A DNA stretch of 64,000 nucleotides from Mesorhizobium sp. M7A.F.Ca.US.008.03.1.1 (GTDB taxonomy: Bacteria; Pseudomonadota; Alphaproteobacteria; Rhizobiales; Rhizobiaceae). Both the position numbers and the translations under genes were made by a program. Shown piece after piece: positions 9,166-17,522 of the stretch (positions are counted from its first letter, which is position 1; each line of letters starts with the position of its first letter). The notes below the pieces were generated by a model. That model was not told the origin of the DNA. It did not search any database and saw nothing but the letters and a program-made list of their open reading frames with translations. The stretch is from assembly GCF_003997495.1 (NCBI RefSeq), contig NZ_RZRU01000003.1, positions 248,001 through 312,000 of the forward strand, in the 5' to 3' direction.

Positions 9166-9240
9166 GGCCTCGTGGCGGAGCGGCTACGCTGGAGACGGCA
9201 AATCTCTGAAGCCTCGGTTCGATCCCGAGGCGAGCCTCCA
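9166..9240 (+). tRNA. Degenerate tRNA-Cys-like sequence (anticodon GCA), probably a pseudo-tRNA
   Basis: The sequence folds as a tRNA. It has a D arm (gcg..cgc around GAGCGGCTA), an anticodon stem ggaga/tctct around cggcaaa with anticodon GCA (9198-9200), a perfect T arm (ctcgg, ttcgatc, ccgag) and an encoded 3' tcca. This matches bacterial tRNA-Cys. Two defects argue against normal function. Position 33 is G (9197) instead of the near-universal U. The acceptor strands ggcctcg and gcgagcc pair at only three clean positions unless a C is bulged. An antisense reading frame also ends inside it. It may be a tRNA remnant left by integration of the neighbouring island. Confidence 0.55.
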
Positions 9241-9987
9241 AACTTTCCAGGATGCTGCCGGACCGTCAGGAGACACCAATCCTGTCCGGCAAAAGCATCT
9301 AGGTAGAGCGACTGGCAGCTGCCGAGATATACCGCGAAGCCGTTTGGTGTTGTTCTCAAGGAGAACAGCTACCTCAGATAGATTGTCACTATGGCGCTGC
9401 AATTTCACCATCTCGGGCAGAATATCATCCGTGTGAAACAACCCGAAAATTGCGTGACCGGGCTGATGCGGCTCTTGGTTCCTTTTCTTGGCTTCACTGG
9501 TATTCATGGTAAGAACTATGAGAACGTCATCACGGACGAATCGGCGCACTACCCAATGAGCGAAACGATGGCGATGGATACGATGCATTGTCAGCGTACG
9601 ATGCGCACGAAGAACCGGATCCTTTATCTTTTCACCCCACGCCCATTCTGTGGTCATCCTCTTAAGGTGTTCAAGAACATCCTTGTCAGATAGCGTTGAT
9701 GCATTGCATTTGTCCGGGCCCAGTGCAATTTCCTGCATTGCACCAACCACCCTTCGCGCACTGAAGTCGGTGACCGCGTAGATTTGAATGAACTTTCCGA
9801 CCAGCAGATAATCACCGTCCAGCGGCGGCACAGTCAGTTTTGAAAGCCAATCTTCTTTCTCGGAATTTATCTGCTTCCGAATCGCTTCTAGCTGTCTATT
9901 TCTGCCCTCTAGGCTCACGGGTCGCTTTGAACGTAGGAACCGCATCAAACGTAAAAGGATGCCGGCCAGCTTGTACTTGAGTGACAT
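9184..9987 (-). CDS. Unrecognised protein of the AT-rich island, weak HEPN-like motif
   Basis: A 267-residue protein of no family I recognise. The start at 9987 (MSLKYKLAG) has ggagg about 10 nt upstream. The N-terminus is basic and partly hydrophobic. The centre contains TMHRIHRHRFAHWVVRRFV followed by DDVLIVLTMN and SEAKKRN. The RxxxAH spacing resembles the catalytic R-x4-6-H of HEPN RNases, but this rests on one motif only. The last 19 codons are antisense to the tRNA-Cys-like sequence, so the natural C-terminus may have been replaced when the segment inserted. Base composition is clearly lower in GC than the flanks. The downstream membrane-protein partner is on the same strand. Confidence 0.6.
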   Translation of the reverse strand: MSLKYKLAGILLRLMRFLRSKRPVSLEGRNRQLEAIRKQINSEKEDWLSKLTVPPLDGDYLLVGKFIQIYAVTDFSARRVVGAMQEIALGPDKCNASTLSDKDVLEHLKRMTTEWAWGEKIKDPVLRAHRTLTMHRIHRHRFAHWVVRRFVRDDVLIVLTMNTSEAKKRNQEPHQPGHAIFGLFHTDDILPEMVKLQRHSDNLSEVAVLLENNTKRLRGISRQLPVALPRCFCRTGLVSPDGPAASWKVWRLASGSNRGFRDLPSPA

Positions 9988-10117
9988 CGAACCCGCGCCT
10001 CCGAAACGAACGCCCACCCTGTAGCAGACCTTTAAATTGGGGTAACAGGGTCGCCCGCCCACTTGGGCGAAGTGCGTGCTTGTCGCGCTACAGGAGATGG
10101 CTTTGGCCGCCTGGCGG

Positions 10118-11062
10118 CTACGCCGCCTCACTCAAATACAGCGCTTTTACAATGGCAAACGTAATCCTTGCAGTCGGGATAAACAGGATTGAGAAGCCCA
10201 AAGCGTAGAAAGCAGAGACAACTGCCCTCCCCAAAAAATTCGAGCAGTCCAGGGCCTTATGCTCAAGTACGAAAACATCCCTGCTGTTCTGGAGCGCCGA
10301 GGTAAACATAGAATCAACGAAATACAAATCGAACCGTCGGTTTGCATACATTCTGTCAACGATGACATTCGTGAGAAGGTAGCCAGAACCAGTGTATAGA
10401 TCGCCAAGATGCGCCTCGTCTTCTTGGAACTCATCCTGCTGATTCTTATCATCGGGTTCGGGCTCGGGTGGCTTCCTTGCCCACTCTGATTTGAGGAAAA
10501 CTGATCTTATAAAGTGATGCGTAAGGGAGGATATTTCGCTAGGAAAACTGAGCGACGGCACCCCAAACATCGGGTGCCGCTGTTCATCGTCATTTGATCT
10601 CACAAACATTTCAAGCAAATTGTCCAAGCTCGCTCGCGTCAGATTCTCAGTGGCGATCGAATCCATGTACCTCACGTAGTCAGCAACGAGAGGGTGCTGC
10701 TTGATCTGTCGTGGCGCGAATATCGTGTAGAGAAATGACCCGATTCCGAGAAACAGCAATCCGAAATATAGGTTGTAAAATCGCAGAGTAGCGTGCGCTC
10801 CTGAGGAAGATTGCGGGATCGATACGTACTCGATTTTATCGAAAACCAACCCTACGTACGATTGGAGGCTTTGATTGAAAATTATCAAATAACCTATGAA
10901 GGGAACCAGTATTGTCAACCGGACAGCAGGGGACTGACCGAAGTTCGCGATGAACGACCATCTAATGATTTCACTCAAATTCGACAGGCGCAGACCGGCA
11001 CCGCTAACAGTGTCAAACCACCAAGACTGAAGAGCTCTCCACGTGAAAAGGAAAAATTTCAA
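10118..11062 (-). CDS. Unrecognised membrane protein of the AT-rich island
   Basis: A 314-residue protein with hydrophobic segments near residues 47-65, 93-113 and 283-306. A soluble central domain of about 160 residues carries an acidic low-complexity stretch (PPEPEPDDKNQQDEFQEDEA). I do not recognise a family. The longest frame begins at a TTG (11062) with a weak upstream site, and no upstream ATG is available in frame, so the true N-terminus is uncertain. It is AT-rich relative to the flanks, lies 130 nt before the second island gene on the same strand and probably forms a two-gene unit with it. A membrane component beside a possible nuclease would suit a defence or stress module, but that is speculative. 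Confidence 0.6.
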   Translation of the reverse strand: MKFFLFTWRALQSWWFDTVSGAGLRLSNLSEIIRWSFIANFGQSPAVRLTILVPFIGYLIIFNQSLQSYVGLVFDKIEYVSIPQSSSGAHATLRFYNLYFGLLFLGIGSFLYTIFAPRQIKQHPLVADYVRYMDSIATENLTRASLDNLLEMFVRSNDDEQRHPMFGVPSLSFPSEISSLTHHFIRSVFLKSEWARKPPEPEPDDKNQQDEFQEDEAHLGDLYTGSGYLLTNVIVDRMYANRRFDLYFVDSMFTSALQNSRDVFVLEHKALDCSNFLGRAVVSAFYALGFSILFIPTARITFAIVKALYLSEAA

Positions 11063-11208
11063 CTGACGCCCCCGGGTGGGTCAACCTAACAACCCATGTG
11101 AGAGTTGACTAGCCAAAGCCAACACGAGGTTTTCCTATTTGGGCGCCCAAGCCAAATAAGTTTAGGTTAGCGAGTCCAGCGCAAGCGATTCTAACTATTG
11201 GGAGTTTT

Positions 11209-11284
11209 TGGTGCCGCTTGCGTGACTCGAACACGCGACCCCCGCATTACGAATGCGGTGCTCTACCAACTGAGCTAAAGCGGC
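11209..11284 (-). tRNA. tRNA-Thr (anticodon CGT)
   Basis: A complete 76-nt cloverleaf on the minus strand with encoded CCA. The acceptor pairs gccgctt with aagcggc. The anticodon stem ccgca/tgcgg surrounds ttcgtaa with anticodon CGT, which reads ACG threonine codons. The T loop is ttcgagt. It bounds the AT-rich island on the right, and its 3' end faces the island. Confidence 0.95.
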
Positions 11285-11614
11285 CCAGGAAGCCAAGGCC
11301 TCCAAGATGCGGCGGTGATAGACGCAACCGGGCGCGAATTCAAGATGCGACTTGGCAATTCCTGCGGCGGCGTCATGGCACCCTCGAAAGCCGGCCGCCG
11401 CCTTGTCCGCCAATCAATCGCCAAGGGACGCTGCGCACGGTGCGCGCGCTTCTCGCGCGTGAAAATCGGCCAAACATGCTGATTTTGTTGCCGGAACAGC
11501 GCCGGAATGGACTTTGCACACCTCTGCGAGGCAGAATGCGCCGGTCGCCCGTTGATTGATTGGCCGCCTGCGGCTAACGATCACGGCAAGGTTGGCAAAG
11601 ACAGAGGGACCCGC

Positions 11615-12754
11615 TTGGACGCGATCGAAAAAGCGATCCGGAACGCCTTGGAGAAAGGCAATGCCGAGGACCGCGCGTTCCGCGAACGGGTCTATCGCTC
11701 GGCTTTTGCCGCGCTTGATCGCGCGCTCCAGGCCAATCCCGGTGTGACCGTTGAGGTCGCCATCAAGCGCCGCAAGGCAATCCAGGCGAAAATCACCGAA
11801 ATCGAATCCGAGTTCCTGCCGGCGGTGCCGGATGTCGGCCCGCAGGGCGATGCACCGGCGGTCGAACTCGGAGCAGACTCGGCGCCCGCGGTCGAAACCG
11901 GCCGACACGCATCGTCCCCCGATGTCGTCGTCGACGGACCCGTGCAATCGGCTGCCGATGCGCCACGCTCGCGCGTCCTGCCCGTCGTTCCCGACATCAT
12001 GCCGGACGCCACGCTTCCCGATGCTCCGGCCATCGACATGTCGGTTCCGGCCTCGGCCGGCGTGACGACGGAAGTGGCGCCCGACCGCGATGAACGGCGC
12101 ATAAGGGGGCGTCGCCTGCCGCTGACCGCCATCTTCCTGACCGTGACACTGCTCGCCGCGGTTGGCATCGGCCTGTTCTTCGCCGTGCAGACCGGCGTGT
12201 TCAAGACATCCGCGCAACTGGACACCGCCCCGCCGCAAGCGCCGCCGAGCGTCGAGGACGACGATTTCACACCGGCCGATGGCGGTCCGGCAAAGCCCGG
12301 TGCCGCGGACCAGGCGCGCGACTGGATCAATGTGTTTTCGCCGGCCGATGCATCGCATGTCAGCGCGCCGTCGGACGCCAGGGCCGAGGTGATGAAGGAC
12401 GATACCGGTTCGTTCCTGCGCATCCGTTCCGGCGCGTCCGGTTCGGCGATCAGCTTCGACGTCGGACAAGGCGTGCTGGAGAAACTGGCCGGCAAACATG
12501 CCGTGTTCGACATCATTGCCCGCTCCGAAGAAGGCAAGGAGACGCAGATTTCGGTCGACTGCAATTTCGGCGAACTCGGCGACTGCGGCCGCAAGCGCTA
12601 TGCGGTCGGCCAGCAGCAGAACGAATATCTGTTCGATGTGCAGTTTCCGGACAAGCATCCGGGCTCGGCCGGCACCATTGCCATCAATTCCGACTTCGAC
12701 AAGCAGGGCAAGGCAGCGGACATCTACGAAATCCGCGTTTCGATCGAGCCATAG
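11615..12754 (+). CDS. Conserved hypothetical single-pass membrane protein
   Basis: About 379 residues from TTG 11615 (gaggga upstream), or 415 from ATG 11507, which has no visible ribosome site. The conserved-looking part begins LDAIEKAIRNALEKG, favouring the TTG. Residues 1-70 are a charged helical cytoplasmic region. A Pro/Ala/Asp-rich linker follows, then one membrane helix at about 169-192 (LTAIFLTVTLLAAVGIGLFF). The periplasmic domain of about 170 residues ends in a beta-rich segment with two cysteines (DCNFGELGDC). I recognise no characterised family. The 330 nt between tRNA-Thr and this start hold only the alternative upstream start. It converges on the ligase gene. Confidence 0.7.
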   Translation: MDAIEKAIRNALEKGNAEDRAFRERVYRSAFAALDRALQANPGVTVEVAIKRRKAIQAKITEIESEFLPAVPDVGPQGDAPAVELGADSAPAVETGRHASSPDVVVDGPVQSAADAPRSRVLPVVPDIMPDATLPDAPAIDMSVPASAGVTTEVAPDRDERRIRGRRLPLTAIFLTVTLLAAVGIGLFFAVQTGVFKTSAQLDTAPPQAPPSVEDDDFTPADGGPAKPGAADQARDWINVFSPADASHVSAPSDARAEVMKDDTGSFLRIRSGASGSAISFDVGQGVLEKLAGKHAVFDIIARSEEGKETQISVDCNFGELGDCGRKRYAVGQQQNEYLFDVQFPDKHPGSAGTIAINSDFDKQGKAADIYEIRVSIEP

Positions 12755-12775
12755 CGCACCCGGCACCGCGCGAAA

Positions 12776-14377
12776 TCAGCGGTCGAGCAGCGCCTGCAGG
12801 GTCTCGATGCGGTCGGCCTCGTTGGCCGGCTTGTCCCAGCGCAGCCGCGAAATGCGGGGAAAGCGCATGGCGACGCCGGATTTGTGCCGGGTCGAGCGGT
12901 TGAGCCCTTCGAAGGCGACTTCCAGCACCAGGCCGTTGTCGCGGTCTGCGCGCACCGAGCGCACCGGGCCGAAACGCTCGATCGTGTTGTCGCGGACATA
13001 TTTGTCGATCTGCTTCAGCTCCTCGTCGGTGAAGCCGAAATAGGCCTTGCCGACCGGCACCAGTTCCTCCTCGCCTTCGGCACCTGTCCAGACACCGAAC
13101 GTATAGTCGGAATAGAAGCTGGAGCGTTTGCCGTGGCCGCGCTGCGCATACATCAGCACCGCGTCCACTGTGTGCGGATCGCGTTTCCATTTGAACCATG
13201 GACCTTTCGGCCGGCCGGCGACATAGGCTGAGTCCCAGCGCTTCAGCATGACGCCTTCGATGATCGGGTGCGGCGGTACCCGGCGCAGTTCCTCCAGCGT
13301 TTGCCAATCCGTGAAGTCGACGAATGGCGAAAGATCGAAACGGCTCGGGTCAAGCGTCCCGACAAACGCTTCCAGCCGGCCGCGCCGCTCGCGAAACGAC
13401 AGCGCGCGCAAATCCTCGGCGCCGACCTGGAGCAGATCGTAGCAGCGCATGAAGGCCGGGTATTGCTGCTGCATCTTCGGCGTCACCGTCTTGCGATTCA
13501 GCCGTTGCTGCAGATCCGAGAAGGTTCCCGTCGCCTCCCGGGGATCGCCGACGAGCAGTTCGCCGTCCAGCGTTGCGGAAAAATGCATGGCCTCGGCGAG
13601 GTCCGGAAAGGCACCCGAAACGTCATCGCCGGTGCGCGAATAGAGCCGGCGGATGCCGCCCTCGGCCACCGCCTGGACACGGATGCCGTCCCATTTCCAT
13701 TCGGCGGCATAATCCGCCGGATCGAGTTTTTCGAGATCGCCGTTACCGACCGGGTTCGACAGCATCACCGGGCGAAACAATGCCAACGCCGTGTTCCTGG
13801 GCTTTTCGGCCTTGCCTTCCAGCCACGCGAACAGCGCCGTATAAGGCGGCGACAGCCCGTGCCAGAGCTCTTCGATCTCGGCGATGTCGACCTTGCCGAA
13901 ATCGGCCAGCGCCTGTTTGGCCAGCCGCGCCGACACGCCGATGCGCAGCCCGCCGGTGACCAGCTTGATGATGGCAAAGCGTGCCGAGATGCCGGCGCTG
14001 TCGAGCAGCCCTGCCAGCACCTTCGGCCCGTCGGAGCGGCTTGCCGCCTGCAGTCTGGCAACGACCTCGCCAAGCGTCGGCTCGCGGTTCGGGATATTTC
14101 CTGATGTTTGCGGCCAGACCAGCGAGACCGTCTCGGCCAAATCGCCGACATAGTCGTAGGAATAGCCGAACAGCACCGGATCCATGCGTTCGGTGACCAG
14201 CATGCGCAGCATCGCCGGCTTGACCGCGGCAATGTGGAGATCGCCGGTGATGGCAGCCAGCGCCAGCCCGCGATCGGGATCCTCGACGCTGCGGAAATAG
14301 TCGGTCAGCAAGGTCAGCTTGCCGTTGCGCGACGGCGTCAGCACCAGGCGATCGAGAAGTTCGGCGAAGCGGTTCAT
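12776..14377 (-). CDS. ATP-dependent DNA ligase (exonuclease-associated, PP_1105-like family)
   Basis: A 533-residue ligase. Residues 1-200 form the N-terminal DNA-binding helical domain. The nucleotidyltransferase core follows, with the lysine of motif I in EWKWDGIRV (K228). Later motifs include DGELLVG, a DLLQVG segment, EGVMLKRWDS (motif IV) and WFKWKRDPHTVDAVLM (motif V). The C-terminal OB fold runs to the end (GLNRSTRHKSGVAMRFPR). Length and motif spacing fit the bacterial family encoded beside a metallo-beta-lactamase exonuclease, which is what lies upstream here. The two enzymes are thought to act in DNA break repair. A palindromic mosaic repeat has inserted between them. Confidence 0.92.
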   Translation of the reverse strand: MNRFAELLDRLVLTPSRNGKLTLLTDYFRSVEDPDRGLALAAITGDLHIAAVKPAMLRMLVTERMDPVLFGYSYDYVGDLAETVSLVWPQTSGNIPNREPTLGEVVARLQAASRSDGPKVLAGLLDSAGISARFAIIKLVTGGLRIGVSARLAKQALADFGKVDIAEIEELWHGLSPPYTALFAWLEGKAEKPRNTALALFRPVMLSNPVGNGDLEKLDPADYAAEWKWDGIRVQAVAEGGIRRLYSRTGDDVSGAFPDLAEAMHFSATLDGELLVGDPREATGTFSDLQQRLNRKTVTPKMQQQYPAFMRCYDLLQVGAEDLRALSFRERRGRLEAFVGTLDPSRFDLSPFVDFTDWQTLEELRRVPPHPIIEGVMLKRWDSAYVAGRPKGPWFKWKRDPHTVDAVLMYAQRGHGKRSSFYSDYTFGVWTGAEGEEELVPVGKAYFGFTDEELKQIDKYVRDNTIERFGPVRSVRADRDNGLVLEVAFEGLNRSTRHKSGVAMRFPRISRLRWDKPANEADRIETLQALLDR

Positions 14378-14419
14378 GGCGGGTCGAGCCGCACCAATGG
14401 GGGAAGTTTGCGTTCCGTC

Positions 14420-14580
14420 GCACCCCCCTCTGTCCTGCCGGACATCTCCCCCTCAAGGGGGGAGATCAGATATCTCGACTGCCTTCGCCAATTTTCAACC
14501 TGAAAGGAAAAGCGCCGGAACCGAAGCTGCCAATCTCCCCCCTCGAGGGGGAGATGTCCGGCAGGACAGAGGGGGGCGCC
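14420..14580. repeat. Palindromic mosaic repeat, family A, copy 1
   Basis: Two arms of about 47 nt in inverted orientation. Each contains ctgtcctgccggacatctcc followed by ccctc/gaggg runs, and they flank about 65 nt of unrelated sequence. The same arms recur at 36482-36643. The element fills the space between the exonuclease and ligase genes and could fold into a long stem in their shared transcript. Confidence 0.88.
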
Positions 14581-14615
14581 GTAGAGCGCTGCATCAACGA
14601 TTATTTTCGCCACGG

Positions 14616-15626
14616 TCAATCGCCCTCGTCCTCGTAGCCGACCAGGTGCAGCGGCCGCGCCGCGATACCTTCGAGTTCGCACCAGCGCACCAGCGCTTCC
14701 TCTCGGCCATGCGTCACCCAGATTTCCTCGGCTCCGGTCTCCTTGATGGTGGCGGTCAGTTCGTCCCAGTCGGCATGGTCCGAGATGATCAGCGGCAGTT
14801 CGACACCGCCCTGCTTGGCACGCTGGCGAATGCGCATCCAGCCGGAGGCAAAGCACGAGATCGGATCGGGAAAGCGGCGCGCCCAACGGTCGGCGAAGGC
14901 CGAAGGCGGGCCGACGACGATGGCGCCGGTAAAATCATCCTTGCCCCCGCTTTCGACGGTTGCCGGCTCCAGTTGCCCAAGGTCTATGCCTTGGCTCTGA
15001 TAGTATTCGCTGAGCTTGGCCAGCGCGCCATGGATGTAGAGCGGCCTGTCGTAGCCGGCGTCGCGCAACAGCCGCATTACCCGCTGCGCCTTGCCCAGCG
15101 CATAGGCGCCGACCAGATGCGAGCGTTCGGGGAACTGAGCTGCCGATTTCAGCAGGCGGGCGATCTCTTCGGTATCGGGGGGATGGCGAAACACCGGCAG
15201 GCCGAAGGTCGCTTCGGTGATGAACACATCGCACGGGATCGGCTCGAATGGCGCGCAGGTCGCGTCTCTCTGCCGCTTGTAGTCGCCCGAAGCGACGATG
15301 CGCGTGCCCTGATGCTCGACCGCTATCTGCGCCGAGCCCAGCACATGGCCGGCTGGATGGAAGCTGACGCTGACGCTGTTGAGGACAATTGTCTCACCCA
15401 GTTGTGCCGCTTGCGTTGTTCCCGCGAAATCCTCGCCGTAGCGCAGGCCCATAATGTCGAGCGTCTGCCGCGTCGCCAGCACCGAGCGGTGGCCGGAACG
15501 CGCGTGGTCGGAATGGCCATGCGTGATCAGTGCCCGGTTGACCGGCCGTACCGGATCGATGAAGAAATCGCCCGGCGGGCAATAAAGGCCTTCGGGCCGG
15601 GGATGAAGCAGGTCGCTGGCGCGCAT
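14616..15626 (-). CDS. DNA-ligase-associated exonuclease, metallo-beta-lactamase fold
   Basis: A 336-residue protein with the metal-binding signature THGHSDH (H36, H38, D40, H41) of the SNM1/Artemis branch of the metallo-beta-lactamase fold. Further metal ligands are likely at PAGHVLGS and VASGDYK, and THGREE lies near the C-terminus. The family travels with the ligase encoded next to it, and in many proteobacteria also with an Lhr-type helicase and a metallophosphoesterase, neither of which is present here. The ATG at 15626 is used; a TTG lies 9 nt further upstream. Its role in processing DNA ends before ligation is inferred from the association. Confidence 0.88.
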   Translation of the reverse strand: MRASDLLHPRPEGLYCPPGDFFIDPVRPVNRALITHGHSDHARSGHRSVLATRQTLDIMGLRYGEDFAGTTQAAQLGETIVLNSVSVSFHPAGHVLGSAQIAVEHQGTRIVASGDYKRQRDATCAPFEPIPCDVFITEATFGLPVFRHPPDTEEIARLLKSAAQFPERSHLVGAYALGKAQRVMRLLRDAGYDRPLYIHGALAKLSEYYQSQGIDLGQLEPATVESGGKDDFTGAIVVGPPSAFADRWARRFPDPISCFASGWMRIRQRAKQGGVELPLIISDHADWDELTATIKETGAEEIWVTHGREEALVRWCELEGIAARPLHLVGYEDEGD

Positions 15627-15747
15627 GATCCCCAAGATAGGATATAATTCCGCGGCGGGAAGCCTTGTTGTAAGTCACTGCTGACTCCCGCATAGAGCAC
15701 CGTCGGCTCGATCCGCCGGCAGGACCCATCGCCCAGGATTCATTGTC

Positions 15748-16677
15748 TTGAAACCGCTTCAGGCCTCGTCCGGCGACTTGAACGCCGATCGCCGCGCCGA
15801 TTATGCCGAGATGCTGCATGCGGATGGCGATCATGCGGCAGCGGCGGAATTGCTGCTCGGTGCGCTGGAAATGACGCCGCAATGGGCGATGGGCTGGTTT
15901 CGCCTCGGCGAGATGCAGCAGGCGGCGGGTGCACCGGATCTGACTGCACAGGCCTGGACGATGTCGCTGCAACTCGATCCATCGGATCGTCAGGGCGCTG
16001 CACTGAACCTGCAATTGATCGGCAAGGCGCCGGCGGTCGATGCGCTCCCCAGCGCCTTCGCCGAGGCCTTGTTCGACCACTATGCCGAGAGCTTCGATGA
16101 GTCCCTGGTCGGCAGACTGGGTTACCGCCTGCCTGAGATGCTGGACCAAGCCGTTCGAGCGGCAAGGCCAGGCCGCTTTCCGCTGGCGCTCGATCTTGGC
16201 TGCGGCACCGGCCTGATGGGGCAGAGGCTGCGGCCGATCGTCGACCGGCTGGAGGGTTATGACATCTCGGCCAGGATGCTGAGAAAGGCGCGGTCCAAGG
16301 GCGTCTACGATTTCCTCGACAAGGCCGATCTGCGGGATTTTGTCCATGCCGGTCCGAAAGCCGATCTGGTGACGGTGGCCGATGTTTTCATCTATGTCGG
16401 CGCGCTGGACGGCGTGGTGAAGACGATTGCCGGCTTGCTGGCCACGGATGGCCTGTTCGCGTTTTCCGTCGAGACGCTGGCTGGCGATGGCGATTTCGTG
16501 CTGCTGCCGTCGCGCCGCTACGCGCATGCGCAACACTATGTGCGCGACGTCCTGGCCGCCAACGGGCTTTCGGTCCTGTCACTGGAACCAACCGTGATCC
16601 GGCAGGACCGTGGGGAACAGGTCAACGGGTTGGTAGTTGTGGCCAAGGCTTCGAACTCAGCTCAACAAAAGACCTGA
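15748..16677 (+). CDS. Class I SAM-dependent methyltransferase with N-terminal TPR-like helices
   Basis: A 309-residue protein. Residues 15-95 are helical repeats of TPR type (AAAELLLGALEMTPQWAMGWFRLGEMQQAAG). The Rossmann methyltransferase domain follows, with motif I LALDLGCGTGLMG near residues 147-159, YDISARMLRKAR after it and DLVTVADVFIYVG as the motif IV region. The substrate is unknown; TPR-methyltransferase fusions often act on proteins or small molecules. The start is TTG 15748 (agga upstream); no ATG lies near. It is transcribed away from the exonuclease gene, so the 121-nt gap probably holds divergent promoters. Confidence 0.82.
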   Translation: MKPLQASSGDLNADRRADYAEMLHADGDHAAAAELLLGALEMTPQWAMGWFRLGEMQQAAGAPDLTAQAWTMSLQLDPSDRQGAALNLQLIGKAPAVDALPSAFAEALFDHYAESFDESLVGRLGYRLPEMLDQAVRAARPGRFPLALDLGCGTGLMGQRLRPIVDRLEGYDISARMLRKARSKGVYDFLDKADLRDFVHAGPKADLVTVADVFIYVGALDGVVKTIAGLLATDGLFAFSVETLAGDGDFVLLPSRRYAHAQHYVRDVLAANGLSVLSLEPTVIRQDRGEQVNGLVVVAKASNSAQQKT

Positions 16678-16797
16678 CGACGGCCAGTTCGGCGGTGTCG
16701 GCAGCTTTTTGCCGGGCTGCGTGATAGGAATTTTTTCTTGACGCCGTGCCCTCAGCTATGGTACATTTTCGTCCATGGTGCTGATTTGCGCCAGTGA

Positions 16798-16820
16798 CCC
16801 GCCGCACAGGCGGGGTTTTC
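16798..16820 (+). terminator. Intrinsic-terminator-like hairpin in a 356-nt gap
   Basis: cccgcc and ggcggg form a 6-bp stem with a gcaca loop, followed by gttttc. It lies 120 nt after the methyltransferase. The rest of the gap (16678-17033) holds no supported gene. An open frame from ATG 16775 runs through the hairpin but has Cys/Pro/Arg-rich noise composition and was not called. A short leader or small RNA ending at this hairpin is possible. Confidence 0.55.
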
Positions 16821-17033
16821 GTTTGATGCCCGGTCAGCCACGCGCCGGCCAAGGCTCCGAAGGAACCTGTTGCCCCGAGCTCGTAGCCCTGTCGTTGTGG
16901 CAGGCAAGCTGCCGGCGGAGGGGTCCGTCGCCGCCTCGCAAACATTCTTGCTGTGAAAAAGTCCGATTTGCATGCGCCACTGATATTTGCGATCTGCTCG
17001 CATCAGGGTGGGATATCAGGAGGAGCATAGTCG

Positions 17034-17396
17034 ATGCGCTGGAACATGATGATCTTGGCCTCTTGCCTGCTGACCGCCGGCTGTGTTGGCGGCACTTCTA
17101 TGTCGGAACAGCAGGATGCGAACGTCCAGTCGTCCCTGCAATATGACAACGTGCCGTGCGACCAGTTGCTGGCGCAGCGCAACGGCTTGGCGCAGCAATA
17201 CAACCTTGCGACGAAGGCCAAGCCGACCTTCTCCAATCCGGCAATGGGCTTCGGCCCGTTCACGCCTGACATGCGCTCCAAGGCCAAACGCGATACCGAT
17301 AAGGCGAGCGGTGAGATCGATGCCATGAACCGGTCGATCGATCGACGCGAGTGCGGTCAGCCAAACAAGCAGAAGAAGCTCGCTCTGCCCGGCTAA
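17034..17396 (+). CDS. Small predicted lipoprotein
   Basis: A 120-residue protein. The first 17 residues are a signal peptide ending in the lipobox LTAGC, so Cys17 should be lipidated and the protein anchored in the envelope. The mature part is hydrophilic with two further cysteines (DNVPCDQLL and RRECG), which could form a disulfide, and a helical segment rich in Lys, Asp and Arg. The start has an excellent site (aggagg, about 9 nt upstream). No family is recognised. A palindromic repeat begins immediately after its stop codon. Confidence 0.8.
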   Translation: MRWNMMILASCLLTAGCVGGTSMSEQQDANVQSSLQYDNVPCDQLLAQRNGLAQQYNLATKAKPTFSNPAMGFGPFTPDMRSKAKRDTDKASGEIDAMNRSIDRRECGQPNKQKKLALPG

Positions 17397-17522
17397 AGCA
17401 GTTCACCGTTTCACGGAAACGGCGACCCGCTCCAACTCCTTGTTTTTACGCAATTCCCAAGGGAAAGCGCTATGCGCTTTTCCCGGGAAAACCGTTTCAC
17501 ACTTTTCCTGGAATTACTCTAA
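17397..17522. repeat. Palindromic mosaic repeat, family D, copy 1
   Basis: A 126-nt element running from agcagttcaccgtttcacgg to ttttcctggaattactcta. Internal hairpins include gggaaagcgctatgcgcttttccc. Its end supplies the last base pairs around the dehydrogenase stop codon (17519-17521). A diverged, inverted partial copy sits at 34560-34636. This sequence type is abundant in Mesorhizobium intergenic regions, as far as I recall. Confidence 0.8.

Noticed and set aside
8667..9166. General stress (EcfG-type, ggaac-N16/17-cgtt) promoters near the EF-hand and YodC genes
   Set aside because: No pair of boxes with suitable spacing was found by eye.
16775..17146. 123-codon frame in the gap before the lipoprotein
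   Set aside because: It crosses a terminator-like hairpin and overlaps the lipoprotein gene; the residue composition is not protein-like.
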